Positions 25,493-34,266 are shown, counted from the first letter of the stretch. The stretch is 38,474 bases of DNA from Ignavibacteria bacterium (GCA_003235555.1 QJVY01000120.1:1-38474), one strand, 5' to 3'. Made by a program: numbers and translations. The notes: a model not told the origin generated them from the sequence alone.

Positions 25493-26506
25493 ATGCGAAT
25501 AGGACACATTTCCATACCGAAAGCGGTCATCCTGGCACCGATGGAGGATGTCACCGATATCCCCTTCCGCCTCATTTGCAAGGGTCTCGGCGCCGACCTC
25601 ATGTATACTGAATTCGTGAACTCCGAGGGACTGGTCCGAAAATCAGGAAAAACGCGATCGAAAATGCATTTCCTCGAGGAGGAGCGTCCCTTCGGCATAC
25701 AACTCTACGGGGGCGACGACCTCTCGATGGAGGGAGCGACGGTCATCGCCGACGCGCTCCGTCCCGACCTCATCGACATCAATTGCGGTTGCTGGGTGAA
25801 AAAAATCGCGGGGCGCGGTGCCGGGGCAGGGTTGCTCAGGGACCTCACGATGATGCGCCGCGTCATCGAATCGGTCGTGCGTGCCACGGCGCTGCCCGTG
25901 ACCGTCAAGACCCGCCTGGGGTGGGACGAATCCAGCATCCGGATTGTCGATGTTGCCAGGATGGTGGAGGACTCCGGCGCCCGCGCCCTGACGATCCATT
26001 GCAGGACGAGAGCGCAGGGACACCAGGGAGATCCGGACTACACCCATATCCCTGCCGTCAAGAAGGCCGTATCCATACCGATCATCGTGAACGGCGGAAT
26101 CGATTCCCCCCTTCGCGCCGAGGAGGTGTTTTCGTCCACCGGTTGCGACGGGGTCATGGTCGCCCGCGGCGCGGTCACCAATCCCTGGGTCTTCAGGGAA
26201 ATCAAGGCCTACCTCGCAACCGGCACCGTCATCCCTCCCCCCGGTATCGAGGAACGGATCGACACCCTCCTCGAACACCTCCGCCTCTCGGTCCTCCACA
26301 AGGGCGCGCCGAAGGGGATCATCGAGTTCCGGAAGCATTACGCCGGGTACCTCCGCAACATCCCGGGGATTGCAAAAATCAGGCACCAGTTGATGCAATA
26401 CTCCGAACACGGACAGCTCGTCGAGTATCTCCTGGCCCTGCGGGAACGACTCGCCCGCTCCGGCGTTACTGAACCGGGCGGCCCGGGCATCCTCGCCGGG
26501 GCATAA
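25493..26506 (+). CDS. dusB: tRNA-dihydrouridine synthase (DusB-like)
   Basis: FMN enzyme reducing specific uridines in tRNA to dihydrouridine. The 337 residues include LAPMEDVTDIPFR near the N-terminus, MYTEFVNSEGL, the catalytic-Cys segment INCGCWVKKIAGRGAGAGLL, VKTRLGWDE, IHCRTRAQGHQGD, IVNGGI and VMVARGAVTNPW, in normal order. The canonical GCP around the catalytic Cys reads GCW here; the Cys itself is kept. It is the first of three + strand genes with polX and nth; the gap to polX is 26 nt. Confidence 0.94.
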   Translation: MRIGHISIPKAVILAPMEDVTDIPFRLICKGLGADLMYTEFVNSEGLVRKSGKTRSKMHFLEEERPFGIQLYGGDDLSMEGATVIADALRPDLIDINCGCWVKKIAGRGAGAGLLRDLTMMRRVIESVVRATALPVTVKTRLGWDESSIRIVDVARMVEDSGARALTIHCRTRAQGHQGDPDYTHIPAVKKAVSIPIIVNGGIDSPLRAEEVFSSTGCDGVMVARGAVTNPWVFREIKAYLATGTVIPPPGIEERIDTLLEHLRLSVLHKGAPKGIIEFRKHYAGYLRNIPGIAKIRHQLMQYSEHGQLVEYLLALRERLARSGVTEPGGPGILAGA

Positions 26507-26532
26507 CCGCCCCCACGGTCCATCCCACGTTC

Positions 26533-28275
26533 ATGCAGAACAGGCAGATCGCGGACATCATTGAGGAAATGGCCACCCTCATGGAGCTCGCCGGCGATAA
26601 TCCGTTCAAATGCAGGGCTTTTCACAACGCAGCCAGACTGATCTCCATCTCCACCGGGGAGATGAGCGTCCATGCGGAGGCGGGGACCCTGACGACATTG
26701 AAAGGCATCGGGAAAGGCCTGGCTCCGATCATCGCGGATCTCGCTCTGAAGGGTACGTCGGATGAGCTGAGCGCGCTGAGACGGTCCGTTCACCCCGGCC
26801 TGTTGGACATGCTGAAGGTCGAGGGGCTCGGTCCGAAGAAAGTCCGCCTTCTGTATGAGAAACTGGGAATCAACTCTCTCGACACGCTCCGCCGGGCGGC
26901 AGAGGAGGGAAAACTCACCGGTCTCTCCGGGTTCGGCGGGAAAAGCCGTGATAATATCCTCAGGAACCTCGCACTCCTGGACCGGTACCGGGATAAACGC
27001 CTCCTGAGGGAGGCAGAAACCGCCGGAGAATCGGTCCTGGCTGCCGTCTCTTCACTGCCGGGTGTCACTGTATGCAGCCTCGCCGGGAGCATCCGCCGGA
27101 GGATGTCCGTGATCGGTGATATCGACGTCCTTGCCGCGGCACCTGAAAAGACTCACGCGGGAATCATCGCAGGGTTCGGAAAGTTCCAGGACACCGGACG
27201 CGTCATCTCCTCCGGTCCCACGAAATCTTCCGTCATGCTGGACGCCGGGATCCGGTGCGACCTGAGGGTTGTAACCCCGGCCGCCTACCCTTTCGCCCTG
27301 CAGTATTTTACGGGAAGCAAGGCGCACAACACCCGACTGCGTACCCTGGCGAAGTCCCTGGGCTGGTCACTCAACGAATACGGCTTCACGGCCATCGGGA
27401 ACGGGGGAACCAGGAGATGCCGCACCGAAGAAGACCTCTACGATGCCCTCGGACTGGAGTATATCCCCCCGGAACTGCGTGAGGACACCGGTGAAATCGA
27501 GGCGGCATCGGAGGGCACCCTCCCGAGGCGGATCGGGGACGGGGAACTGCGGGGCACCTTCCACTGTCATACGACATGGAGTGACGGGCGGAACAGCGTG
27601 GCTGAAATGGCCTCGGCCGCCCGCGAGCTCGGCTGGGAATACATCGGCATCGCCGACCACAGCAAGGCGGCGTCATATGCCGGGGGGCTGTCGGTGAAGG
27701 ACGTCACCAGGCAGATCGCGGAAATAGAGGAACTCAACGCCCGGATGCGGGGTTTCAGGATATTCGCGGGAAGCGAGGTCGATATCCTTCCGGGCGGGTC
27801 CCTCGACTGGGATGACCGGACGCTCGGGTGTTTCGACTACGTCGTGGCCTCCGTCCACTCCGGCTTCCGGATGAGCGAAGCCGAGGCGACCCAGCGCATC
27901 ATCCGTGCCCTCAAACACAAACACGTCACGATGCTCGGGCACCCGACGGGGAGACTGCTCCTCGAACGGGAGGGATACCCGGTCAACGTCAAATCGGTCA
28001 TCGACGCCGCAGCGGATTACGGAAAGATCATCGAAATCAACGCGAACCCCCGGCGCCTTGACCTCGACTGGAGCCATTGTCGGTATGCGCGGGACAGGGG
28101 TGTCCTGATTTCCATTAATCCCGACGCCCACGCCGTCGCGGGCCTCCGGGACGTGCGGTATGGCGTGGGGGTCGCCCGTAAGGGCTGGCTCGAACCGAAG
28201 GATGTGCTCAACACGCTGGGGCTTACGGATGTCACGGCGAGATTATCCGCTTCCAGGGCCCGTGCGGGACGATGA
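26533..28275 (+). CDS. polX: DNA polymerase X family protein with C-terminal PHP domain
   Basis: Bacterial PolX, a gap-filling repair polymerase with an added PHP nuclease/phosphoesterase domain. The 580 residues contain an N-terminal 8-kDa-like helical domain with HhH motifs ([26 protein letters not shown]), then the nucleotidyltransferase palm GSIRRR and GDIDVL (Asp196, Asp198), with the third Asp in CDLRVV (Asp243). The PHP domain runs from about 340 to 570 with [40 protein letters not shown] and PDAH, so all metal-binding positions look intact. It overlaps nth by 4 nt, supporting a base-excision repair unit. Confidence 0.95.
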   Translation: MQNRQIADIIEEMATLMELAGDNPFKCRAFHNAARLISISTGEMSVHAEAGTLTTLKGIGKGLAPIIADLALKGTSDELSALRRSVHPGLLDMLKVEGLGPKKVRLLYEKLGINSLDTLRRAAEEGKLTGLSGFGGKSRDNILRNLALLDRYRDKRLLREAETAGESVLAAVSSLPGVTVCSLAGSIRRRMSVIGDIDVLAAAPEKTHAGIIAGFGKFQDTGRVISSGPTKSSVMLDAGIRCDLRVVTPAAYPFALQYFTGSKAHNTRLRTLAKSLGWSLNEYGFTAIGNGGTRRCRTEEDLYDALGLEYIPPELREDTGEIEAASEGTLPRRIGDGELRGTFHCHTTWSDGRNSVAEMASAARELGWEYIGIADHSKAASYAGGLSVKDVTRQIAEIEELNARMRGFRIFAGSEVDILPGGSLDWDDRTLGCFDYVVASVHSGFRMSEAEATQRIIRALKHKHVTMLGHPTGRLLLEREGYPVNVKSVIDAAADYGKIIEINANPRRLDLDWSHCRYARDRGVLISINPDAHAVAGLRDVRYGVGVARKGWLEPKDVLNTLGLTDVTARLSASRARAGR

Positions 28276-28928
28276 GAAAAGCCCCGCAATCACCGCCCGA
28301 AACAGGGAAGCGGACACGCACCGTCATCCGGAGGCTCCGCTCCGAATACCCCGGTGCGGATACCGCCCTTACGCACAAAAATCCCCTCCAACTCCTCGTG
28401 GCGACCATCCTCTCCGCCCAGTGCACCGATGAGCGCGTGAACAAAGTCACCCCGGTGCTCTTCTCGAGGTTTCGTACGGCCACCGATTTCGCATCCTCCC
28501 CCCCCGGAGACCTCGAGGCGATCATCAGGTCAACCGGTTTTTTCCGCGCGAAGGCGAGAAACATCCGGCGGTGCTGCGCCGAAATCGTCGAACGTCACGG
28601 CGGAAGGGTACCCGCGACGATGGAAGAACTCGTCATCCTGCCGGGGGTCGGGCGGAAGACCGCGAACGTGGTGCTGGGAAGTGCTTTCGGGAGGGCGGAG
28701 GGTATCGTGGTCGACACCCATGTCAAACGGATCTCGCGGTTGCTCGGTCTTACCGCTCAATCAGACCCGGAGAAAATCGAAGATGACCTGATGCGGATCG
28801 TCCCGAAAAAGGACTGGATCGGGTTTTCGCACCTGTTGATTCTGCACGGCAGGGCGGTCTGCCGGGCCCGAAGGCCGGAGTGCACGCGCTGCCGGCTCAG
28901 CGACGTCTGCCCTTCATCTCTTTCCTGA
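28272..28928 (+). CDS. nth: Endonuclease III
   Basis: DNA glycosylase/AP lyase for oxidised pyrimidines. The 218 residues have LSAQCTDERVN, HhH with catalytic Lys129 (LPGVGRKTANVVL), catalytic Asp148 (VVDTHVKR) and a C-terminal [4Fe-4S] motif C-x6-C-x2-C-x5-C (CRARRPECTRCRLSDVC). The start ATG 28272 overlaps polX (ATGA). Its 3' end overlaps the convergent HIT gene by 32 nt with no room for a terminator. Confidence 0.97.
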   Translation: MRKAPQSPPETGKRTRTVIRRLRSEYPGADTALTHKNPLQLLVATILSAQCTDERVNKVTPVLFSRFRTATDFASSPPGDLEAIIRSTGFFRAKARNIRRCCAEIVERHGGRVPATMEELVILPGVGRKTANVVLGSAFGRAEGIVVDTHVKRISRLLGLTAQSDPEKIEDDLMRIVPKKDWIGFSHLLILHGRAVCRARRPECTRCRLSDVCPSSLS

Positions 28929-29397
28929 GCTTCTCCCACGTCGTTTTCATCTCCTCGGAGATCACCTTGGTGTCCGCCAGGACGGGCATGAAATTGGTGT
29001 CCCCGTTCCACCTCGGGACCACATGAAAATGGACGTGGGTATCGATCCCCGCACCGGCCGTTCGACCGAGGTTGGATCCGATGTTGAACCCGTCAGGGGA
29101 TGAGGTCCGCTCGAGGGCCGCGACGGTTTTCCGGATGAACCCGAACATCTCGGCGTATTCCGTGCCCTCCAGGGACTCGAGTCTGGCGGTATGCCGGGCC
29201 GGCACGATCATGCAGTGGCCGCTGTTGTAGGGATACAGGTTCAGGATGACGAAGGAGTGTTTTCCCCGTGCGACGACGTACCGTTCATCGTCGCGGGCGG
29301 ACTTCCACGCGGAGCACAGTACGCACCCCGGTTTCCCGGCGGGCGCCTTGAACGACCGGATGTACTCCGACCTCCAGGGAGAGTGCAGACGTTTCAT
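28897..29397 (-). CDS. HIT family hydrolase (Ap4A phosphorylase/hydrolase-like)
   Basis: A 166-residue histidine-triad nucleotide-binding protein. The triad is HVHFHVVPRW. A CVLC pair near the N-terminus and GKHSFVILNLYPYNSGHCMIVP suggest the zinc-containing branch similar to mycobacterial Ap4A phosphorylase; the exact substrate cannot be set. It is the last gene of the minus-strand unit, 26 nt after the EF-G-like gene, and its 3' end overlaps nth tail-to-tail by 32 nt. Confidence 0.92.
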   Translation of the reverse strand: MKRLHSPWRSEYIRSFKAPAGKPGCVLCSAWKSARDDERYVVARGKHSFVILNLYPYNSGHCMIVPARHTARLESLEGTEYAEMFGFIRKTVAALERTSSPDGFNIGSNLGRTAGAGIDTHVHFHVVPRWNGDTNFMPVLADTKVISEEMKTTWEKLRKEMKGRRR

Positions 29398-29423
29398 TCC
29401 GGTGGGGGCACGGCGGGAATGGC

Positions 29424-31526
29424 TCAGGCTTCCTCTTCGACCTTCTGTTTCGAGTGCTCGGCCACGATCTTCTCCGCGACGTCGCGGGGGGTTTCCTCGT
29501 AATGGTTGAATTTCTGTTTGTGAATGCCGCGGCCCTGCGTCATCGAACGAAGATTGGTGGAATAGCGGAAGAGTTCCTTGAGTGGTACCTGGGCCCGGAT
29601 GACCTGGGTGACACCGTCCGAATCCATGCCGAGGATTTTTCCACGGCGGCTCGAAATGTCCCCCATGACGTCTCCCATGTACTCCTCCGGAACGCTCACC
29701 TCGATTTCGTAGATGGGTTCGAGGATCACGGGTCTCGCGTCCTTGAAGCCTTTTTTAAAGGCCATCCGTCCTGCGATCTTGAAGGAGTGTTCGTCCGAAT
29801 CCACGTCGTGGTACGAACCATCGAAGAGCGTGACTTTGACGTCCACGACCTTGTATCCTGCCACCACCCCCCCCTCCAGGGCCTCCATGATCCCTTTCTG
29901 TACGGCGGGGATGAAACGTGTGGGTACCACACCGCCGACGACGGCGTCTTCAAACTCGAATCCTCCCCCCTGCGGGAGAGGCTCGATTTTGATCCAGACG
30001 TGGCCGAACTGGCCCCTGCCGCCTGTCTGCTTTTTATGCTTGTATTCCACCTCGTTGACCCGGCCCTTGATGGTCTCCCTGTAGGGAATTTTCGGTTCGA
30101 CCATGTCGACTTCCACCCCGTATTTCGCCTTGAGCCTCCGTACGATGATTTCCAGGTGCAATTCCCCCTGGCCGGAGATGACGGTCTGGTGAAGTTCCGA
30201 ATCCACTTTGACCAGGAAGGTCGGGTCCTCCTCGTGGAGGGAGTGCAGTCCCGTGGCGATCTTGTCCTCCTCCCCCTTCGTCCTGGGGACGAGGGCCATG
30301 CTGATGACGGGCTCCGGGAATTCGATGGGCGGAAGAACGACGGGAAATCCCTTGCTGCTGAGCGTGTTGTTGGTATGGGTGTCCTTGAGTTTGACGACGG
30401 CCCCGAAATCACCCGCATGGAGTTTACCCACTTCCTTGCGGTCCTTTCCGCGCATGGAAAATATCTGTGCCAGCCTTTCGTTCTTGCCGTTGGTGTCGTT
30501 GATCATGTCCAGGCCCGGCGCGATGGTGCCCGAGTACACCCTGAAAAACGACAATTCTCCCACGTGCGGTTCGGCCACGGTCTTGAAAACGAACATCGTC
30601 GGCTGCCCGGCGGGATCGCACTTGACGGGAATTTCCTTCTGCATGTCCGAGCCGGGGGCGTAACCCATCGCCGTCTCGACCTCGGCCGGGGAGGGCAGGA
30701 AGTCCGTGAAAAAATCGAGGGCCATCGAAACCCCCGTGTTCGAGGTTCCGCTCGCGCAAAGTACCGGGAAGATCTTCCGGTTCCGAATCCCGGCTCTCAT
30801 GCCGGAGGTGATTTCCTCAGCGGAAAGGGTCCCGTTTGCGAAAAAGGAGTCCAGGAGTTTCTCATCCGTTTCGGCGATGTGTTCTATGAGCTGTTCCCGC
30901 ATCTCGGTCGCTTTTGGCAGGAGCTCCGCGCTCAACTCCGCTTCCACCGGTTTCCCCTTCCCGTCGGAGGGATAGGTGAACACCTTCATCTTGAGAATGT
31001 CGACGATGGCGTTGAACCCACCTCCCTCTCCTGCGGGGAACTGGACCGGAACGACGTCATGGGAGAACCGCTCCCGGACGGTGGTCACGACCCCCTCGAA
31101 ATCCGAATTTTCATTGTCCGCTTTCGCCACGAGGAAGACGGAGGGGACCCTCATGTCCTTCGTGTAGTTCCAGACGATTTCGGTGCCGACTTCGGCCCCT
31201 TCGACCGCCTTGAGGAATATCACCGCGGTATCGGTCACCCGCAGACTCGCCTTGACCTCGCCGGTGAAATCCGTGTACCCGGGAGTATCGATCAGGTTGA
31301 TCTTGTATCCGCGCCATTCATTCGAGAGGAGTGAGGAATTGATCGAAATCTGCCGTTCGATCTCATCCGGATGGTAGTCGGAGATCGTGTTCCCTTCCTC
31401 GACCCGCCCGAGCCTGGTGGTCGATCCGGAGCAGAAACACACAGCTTCTGAAAAGGAGGTTTTACCCGCGCCCCCATGTCCGATGAGGGCGATGTTGCGG
31501 ATTTGATCGGGGGGATATTCTTTCAT
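29424..31526 (-). CDS. EF-G-like translation factor GTPase (divergent paralogue)
   Basis: A 700-residue five-domain translation GTPase related to EF-G, of the EF-G2/FusA-like paralogue type. The G motifs diverge from canonical EF-G: G1 GHGGAGKT (16-23) instead of GHIDAGKT, G3 DTPGYTDF with Tyr84 in place of the catalytic His, and G4 AKAD instead of NKMD. Domain IV has GGRGQFGHVW, and domain V has ISSRRGKILGM. No S12, S7 or tuf neighbours are present, unlike the main fusA operon. A role in ribosome rescue, recycling or stress translation is possible but unproven. SD-like GGAAG precedes ATG 31526. Confidence 0.93.
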   Translation of the reverse strand: MKEYPPDQIRNIALIGHGGAGKTSFSEAVCFCSGSTTRLGRVEEGNTISDYHPDEIERQISINSSLLSNEWRGYKINLIDTPGYTDFTGEVKASLRVTDTAVIFLKAVEGAEVGTEIVWNYTKDMRVPSVFLVAKADNENSDFEGVVTTVRERFSHDVVPVQFPAGEGGGFNAIVDILKMKVFTYPSDGKGKPVEAELSAELLPKATEMREQLIEHIAETDEKLLDSFFANGTLSAEEITSGMRAGIRNRKIFPVLCASGTSNTGVSMALDFFTDFLPSPAEVETAMGYAPGSDMQKEIPVKCDPAGQPTMFVFKTVAEPHVGELSFFRVYSGTIAPGLDMINDTNGKNERLAQIFSMRGKDRKEVGKLHAGDFGAVVKLKDTHTNNTLSSKGFPVVLPPIEFPEPVISMALVPRTKGEEDKIATGLHSLHEEDPTFLVKVDSELHQTVISGQGELHLEIIVRRLKAKYGVEVDMVEPKIPYRETIKGRVNEVEYKHKKQTGGRGQFGHVWIKIEPLPQGGGFEFEDAVVGGVVPTRFIPAVQKGIMEALEGGVVAGYKVVDVKVTLFDGSYHDVDSDEHSFKIAGRMAFKKGFKDARPVILEPIYEIEVSVPEEYMGDVMGDISSRRGKILGMDSDGVTQVIRAQVPLKELFRYSTNLRSMTQGRGIHKQKFNHYEETPRDVAEKIVAEHSKQKVEEEA

Positions 31527-31632
31527 GGCGGCTTCCTGAACTGTAATAAGGATGTTCCGCGGCGCGTGGGGCCGCGTGGAAGAAGAATAAATGTATTGAG
31601 GATCGTGTGAACCGGACCGGGGCCGGTCCCGC

Positions 31633-32019
31633 CTACGCTCTCAGGCGGACGAAAAAAGTCCGGACCCCCTTGAGGACCGCGGCGATCGTGCCTATGGTCT
31701 CGAGAACCGGCTCCTCGATCCTCGTCTGCACCCGGCGTTCGAAGTCGACGACGTTGTCGGCGATTTCCCGTATTGAACTGATCGAATCCTTCACGAGTTC
31801 GACCTGGTCGTCAATGTTTTCTGATACGTTGCGGACCTTGTCCGTGATGACTTCGAGGTTGTCGAGGATGGGAAAGGCCCTGTTGTTCAGTTCCTTCACG
31901 TCGGTCTCGATCGTCCTGAGAATGTTTCTCAGGCGCACGACGAACGCGATCAGAAATATGCAGAGCGCGATAATCGCGACGTCGGACAGTATCTGGATGC
32001 TCGCTGCGAGAACTTCCAT
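31633..32019 (-). CDS. DUF948-like single-pass membrane coiled-coil protein
   Basis: A 128-residue protein with one N-terminal helix (about residues 8-29) and a long heptad-like helical tail (residues 30-110, rich in VKELNN, ITDKVRNV, ISSIREIADN). Size and layout match DUF948 proteins, which often sit beside YtxH-domain genes; here the YtxH gene is 43 nt upstream. Function is unknown, perhaps envelope stress. GAGGAG lies 5 nt before the ATG. Confidence 0.8.
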   Translation of the reverse strand: MEVLAASIQILSDVAIIALCIFLIAFVVRLRNILRTIETDVKELNNRAFPILDNLEVITDKVRNVSENIDDQVELVKDSISSIREIADNVVDFERRVQTRIEEPVLETIGTIAAVLKGVRTFFVRLRA

Positions 32020-32062
32020 GTTGCTCCTCGGTCAGGTGGTGTATGGATCCGCCGGCTTGACT

Positions 32063-32455
32063 TCAGGCGCCGCGTTCTTTTTCCGATTTATAGGCGTCTA
32101 CGCCGGCGCGAACCGCGTTCTTGAGCTTCCCCTGCTCGGAGGAAGCCCGCGTACGGATGTCGGTCAGGACCTTGTCCGCGTCACCGATCAAACCTTCCGC
32201 TTTCTCCTTCGCGCTGGCGATGAGCTCTTCAGAGCGGTGTTTCCCCTTGTTGATCATTTCGGTGGTCTTCGTCCCGGCCGACCTCAGATAATCCCCCATT
32301 TCGTCGGAGAGTTCATCCGTCCGTTTCCTGATGTCCAGTCTCAGGTCTTTGCCGCTTTTCGGTGCGTACAGGAGGGCTGCGACGGCGCCCGCAATTCCCC
32401 CTACGAGAAAACCAATAAAAAGGCCCCTCGCGAGTCCGTCATTATCTCTTGACAT
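32063..32455 (-). CDS. YtxH domain-containing protein
   Basis: A 130-residue protein with an N-terminal Gly/Ala-rich helix (GLFIGFLVGGIAGAVAALLYAPKSGKDLR, about residues 11-39, here quoted as the GFLVGGIAGAVAALLYAPKS core) that is diagnostic for YtxH, then an amphipathic, charged helical region typical of stress-associated or LEA-like YtxH proteins. Function is unknown; general stress induction is known in Bacillus relatives. First gene of the unit with the DUF948 gene. GAGG lies 8 nt before ATG 32455. Confidence 0.85.
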   Translation of the reverse strand: MSRDNDGLARGLFIGFLVGGIAGAVAALLYAPKSGKDLRLDIRKRTDELSDEMGDYLRSAGTKTTEMINKGKHRSEELIASAKEKAEGLIGDADKVLTDIRTRASSEQGKLKNAVRAGVDAYKSEKERGA

Positions 32456-32664
32456 GTCGATACCTCATCAGTTGGACTGTGAAAACAAAAAAGGTGTGTG
32501 CCTCCTTTCAAAGTAAAGATAAAGGGGCAAATAATCAAGTAATCGGGTGGAAAAACGACCCGGATCCGCATATATCGTGTTCCGAAACACGGGCCTCGGG
32601 TCAGAATGCGGGAGTACCTTGTTACCGTTCGCCGGGGATCCCTCCCGGAACCGGCAGAACACAT

Positions 32665-32709
32665 CCCTCCGGTCGGTTCCCGGCCGCACAGTCTGCGACC
32701 GGGAGAGGG
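32665..32709 (-). terminator. GC-rich hairpin after the COX24-like gene
   Basis: CCCTCCGGTCG (32665-32675) pairs with CGACCGGGAGAGGG (32696-32709) with one bulge, starting 5 nt after the stop of the tiny minus-strand gene. No T-run follows on the minus strand, so termination is uncertain. Confidence 0.35.
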
Positions 32710-32714
32710 CTGAT

Positions 32715-32810
32715 TTAACGGTTTTTCTTCTTGTGCCGCATCTTCCGGAGACGCTTCTTTCGCTTGTGTGTCGCCATTTTTTTGCGCAGGCGCTTTTTAC
32801 CGCTCGGCAT
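32715..32810 (-). CDS. COX24/AURKAIP1-domain (mS38-like) small basic ribosome-associated protein
   Basis: A 31-residue, highly basic protein missed by the ORF track: MPSGKKRLRKKM, ATHKRKKRLRKMRHKKK, Arg-stop. It closely resembles the very short COX24/AURKAIP1-domain proteins conserved in Bacteroidota, homologous to mitoribosomal mS38. A perfect AGGAG lies 6 nt before the ATG. It starts 15 nt after the stop of the zinc-ribbon/TPR gene, so it is probably co-transcribed. A structural role on the small ribosomal subunit is inferred from the family. Confidence 0.88.
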   Translation of the reverse strand: MPSGKKRLRKKMATHKRKKRLRKMRHKKKNR

Positions 32811-32825
32811 ACAGTACTCCTGGTT

Positions 32826-33647
32826 TTATGATGGATTGTCCTGAATGTGCTGGTTGAGTAGATCCCGGGCCCTCTTCGCCGCTTCACTTCCCGGGTCGAT
32901 CGAAACACATCTCTCGAACCATTCCCTCGCCCCCGCCATATCCCCCTTGTGGAGATGGACGATCCCCAGATTGAAATTGGCAAGTTGGTGCCGGGGGTTG
33001 ACCTCGACCGCCTCGAGAAAGGTCGTCTCGGCGAGTCTCTGGAGTGATTCGTGCCTGGCGGTATCGGTAAAGGACATCTGGAAATAAGAGGTCCCAAGAT
33101 CCACCCTGGCATCGAGGTTACCGGGTTCCAGTTTAAGGTATTTTTCGTACACGACCGCCGCTCTGTCGAAAAACTGCACGTCGTACAGACGGTTCGCAAG
33201 CTGCAGCATCGCTTCCCGGTCCTCAGGGTCCGCCTCGATCCGGGACTGGAGCCGCCTGATGTCGTTGATCATTTCCGAATCGTGCGGATCGGCCGGGACG
33301 GACACTTTTTCAGGGCCGCCCTGGGCGTTGACAAAGATCATCAACCCCACGAGAAGAAGGGCGCCTGCACCCAGGGTAAACTTCCAACTCTGAAAGAACG
33401 ATGGTCCTGCGCTCCTCGCCGCCTCTTGACGGCCGGGCCGGGGAATATTCGCCCGCGTCCCCCCCAGTCTCGCTCCGCACGCGCTGCATGATGCCGCGGC
33501 GGCATCATTTTCCTGTCCGCACAGCGGGCAGGATTTGGGGTTCTTGTGTGTATCCGTGACGGCGGCCTCCCTGCCACAGGAAGGGCAAAAACGGTCGGCG
33601 GTATCGAGTTCAGTTCCGCAGGATGTACATCGGGGGGAGGTGTTCAT
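32826..33647 (-). CDS. Zinc-ribbon and TPR membrane protein, function unknown
   Basis: A 273-residue protein. Two zinc ribbons lie at the N-terminus: CTSCG...CPSCG (about 8-24) and CPLCG...CSACG (about 40-58). A basic linker and one membrane helix (about 91-108) come next, then two to three TPR units (NRLYDVQFFDRAAVVYEKYLKLEP; ANFNLGIVHLHKGDMAGAREW, each quoted only in part as cores DRAAVVYEKYLKLEP and LGIVHLHKGDMAGA). The ribbons would be cytoplasmic and the TPRs outside, or the reverse. No specific function is recognisable. It sits between hup (11 nt upstream) and the COX24-like gene. Confidence 0.85.
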   Translation of the reverse strand: MNTSPRCTSCGTELDTADRFCPSCGREAAVTDTHKNPKSCPLCGQENDAAAASCSACGARLGGTRANIPRPGRQEAARSAGPSFFQSWKFTLGAGALLLVGLMIFVNAQGGPEKVSVPADPHDSEMINDIRRLQSRIEADPEDREAMLQLANRLYDVQFFDRAAVVYEKYLKLEPGNLDARVDLGTSYFQMSFTDTARHESLQRLAETTFLEAVEVNPRHQLANFNLGIVHLHKGDMAGAREWFERCVSIDPGSEAAKRARDLLNQHIQDNPS

Positions 33648-33658
33648 TCGCTGAAATC

Positions 33659-33964
33659 TTAAATGCCGGCGGGCTGTTTCCTCTTGAGATTTTCGTTCAC
33701 GGTCGATTTCAGGTCCTTCGACACCTTGAAAAAGGGCACGAAATGTTCATCAACCTGGACCTGCTCACCCGTGCGCGGGTTCCGGGCCATACGTCCCTTG
33801 CGTTTTTTGGTTTTGAAACTTCCGAACCCCCGGATTTCAATGTTTCTCCCCTCCTTCAGGGCTTCGATGACCGTCTGGATAAACCCGTCAACCACCGCTT
33901 CAGTTTCGACCTTCGTGAGACCGGTTCCGGACGCTATGTGATCGACGATATCAGCTTTTGTCAA
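33659..33964 (-). CDS. hup: HU/IHF family DNA-binding protein
   Basis: A 101-residue nucleoid protein. The N-terminal dimerisation helices (TKADIVDHIASGTGLTK) precede the DNA-binding arm motif IEIRGFGSFKTKKRKGRMARNP with the intercalating-Pro region RNPRTGE; only parts need be noted, GFGSF and ARNPRTGE. It is slightly longer than HU (90) by a basic C-terminus KRKQPAGI. The start is TTG 33964 with a perfect AAGGAG 8 nt upstream. First gene of a unit with the TPR and COX24-like genes, behind a leader of more than 200 nt. Confidence 0.94.
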   Translation of the reverse strand: MTKADIVDHIASGTGLTKVETEAVVDGFIQTVIEALKEGRNIEIRGFGSFKTKKRKGRMARNPRTGEQVQVDEHFVPFFKVSKDLKSTVNENLKRKQPAGI

Positions 33965-34266
33965 AGTAGTGTCTCCTTAGGAAATGGGACATATCCATAA
34001 AATCCCGCACGACTGGAGTACAGGGAACCGGGATTCTCGAGAGGGAAGAAAGATCTGAGCTGGGATGATACCACACGCTCCGGTTATCGTAGAAATTTTC
34101 CGTAAGGATATAATCGATGAAATTGACAAGATAACCGGGTTTTATCGCAATGTTTTTATGAAACGATGTCCATAACTTGTTTAAAATCCGGTTCATAATA
34201 CGAAACTGCCCGTCAAAAGTCAATAGTGGATACAGTCCCCTTCACCACCATCCAGATGTCAAACAT
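33965..34266. other. AT-rich intergenic region holding the hup leader
   Basis: This stretch is markedly AT-richer than the rest of the window, especially about 34080-34225. It holds the predicted hup promoter and about 225 nt of leader on the minus strand. The tracked ORF 33951-34223 (-) runs through the promoter with no SD and no recognisable family, so I do not call it. No known riboswitch or RNA gene was recognised. Confidence 0.6.
34195..34223 (-). promoter_or_regulatory. Sigma-70-like promoter of the hup unit
   Basis: On the minus strand TTGACT (34223-34218) and TATTAT (34200-34195) have an ideal 17-nt spacer, in an AT-rich region. Transcription would start near 34188, leaving a leader of about 225 nt before the TTG start of hup. 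Confidence 0.65.

Noticed and set aside
29454-31334. 626-residue + strand ORF opposite the EF-G-like gene
   Set aside because: Antisense shadow; the minus-strand frame carries all GTPase and EF-G domain motifs.
32501-32509. Perfect AAAGGAGG on the minus strand about 50 nt before ytxH
   Set aside because: The nearest downstream start gives only a six-codon ORF, and ytxH has its own GAGG; no gene can be supported.
33951-34223. 90-residue minus-strand ORF upstream of hup
   Set aside because: Begins with TTG inside the predicted -35 element, has no SD, and overlaps the hup start; composition is that of AT-rich leader DNA.
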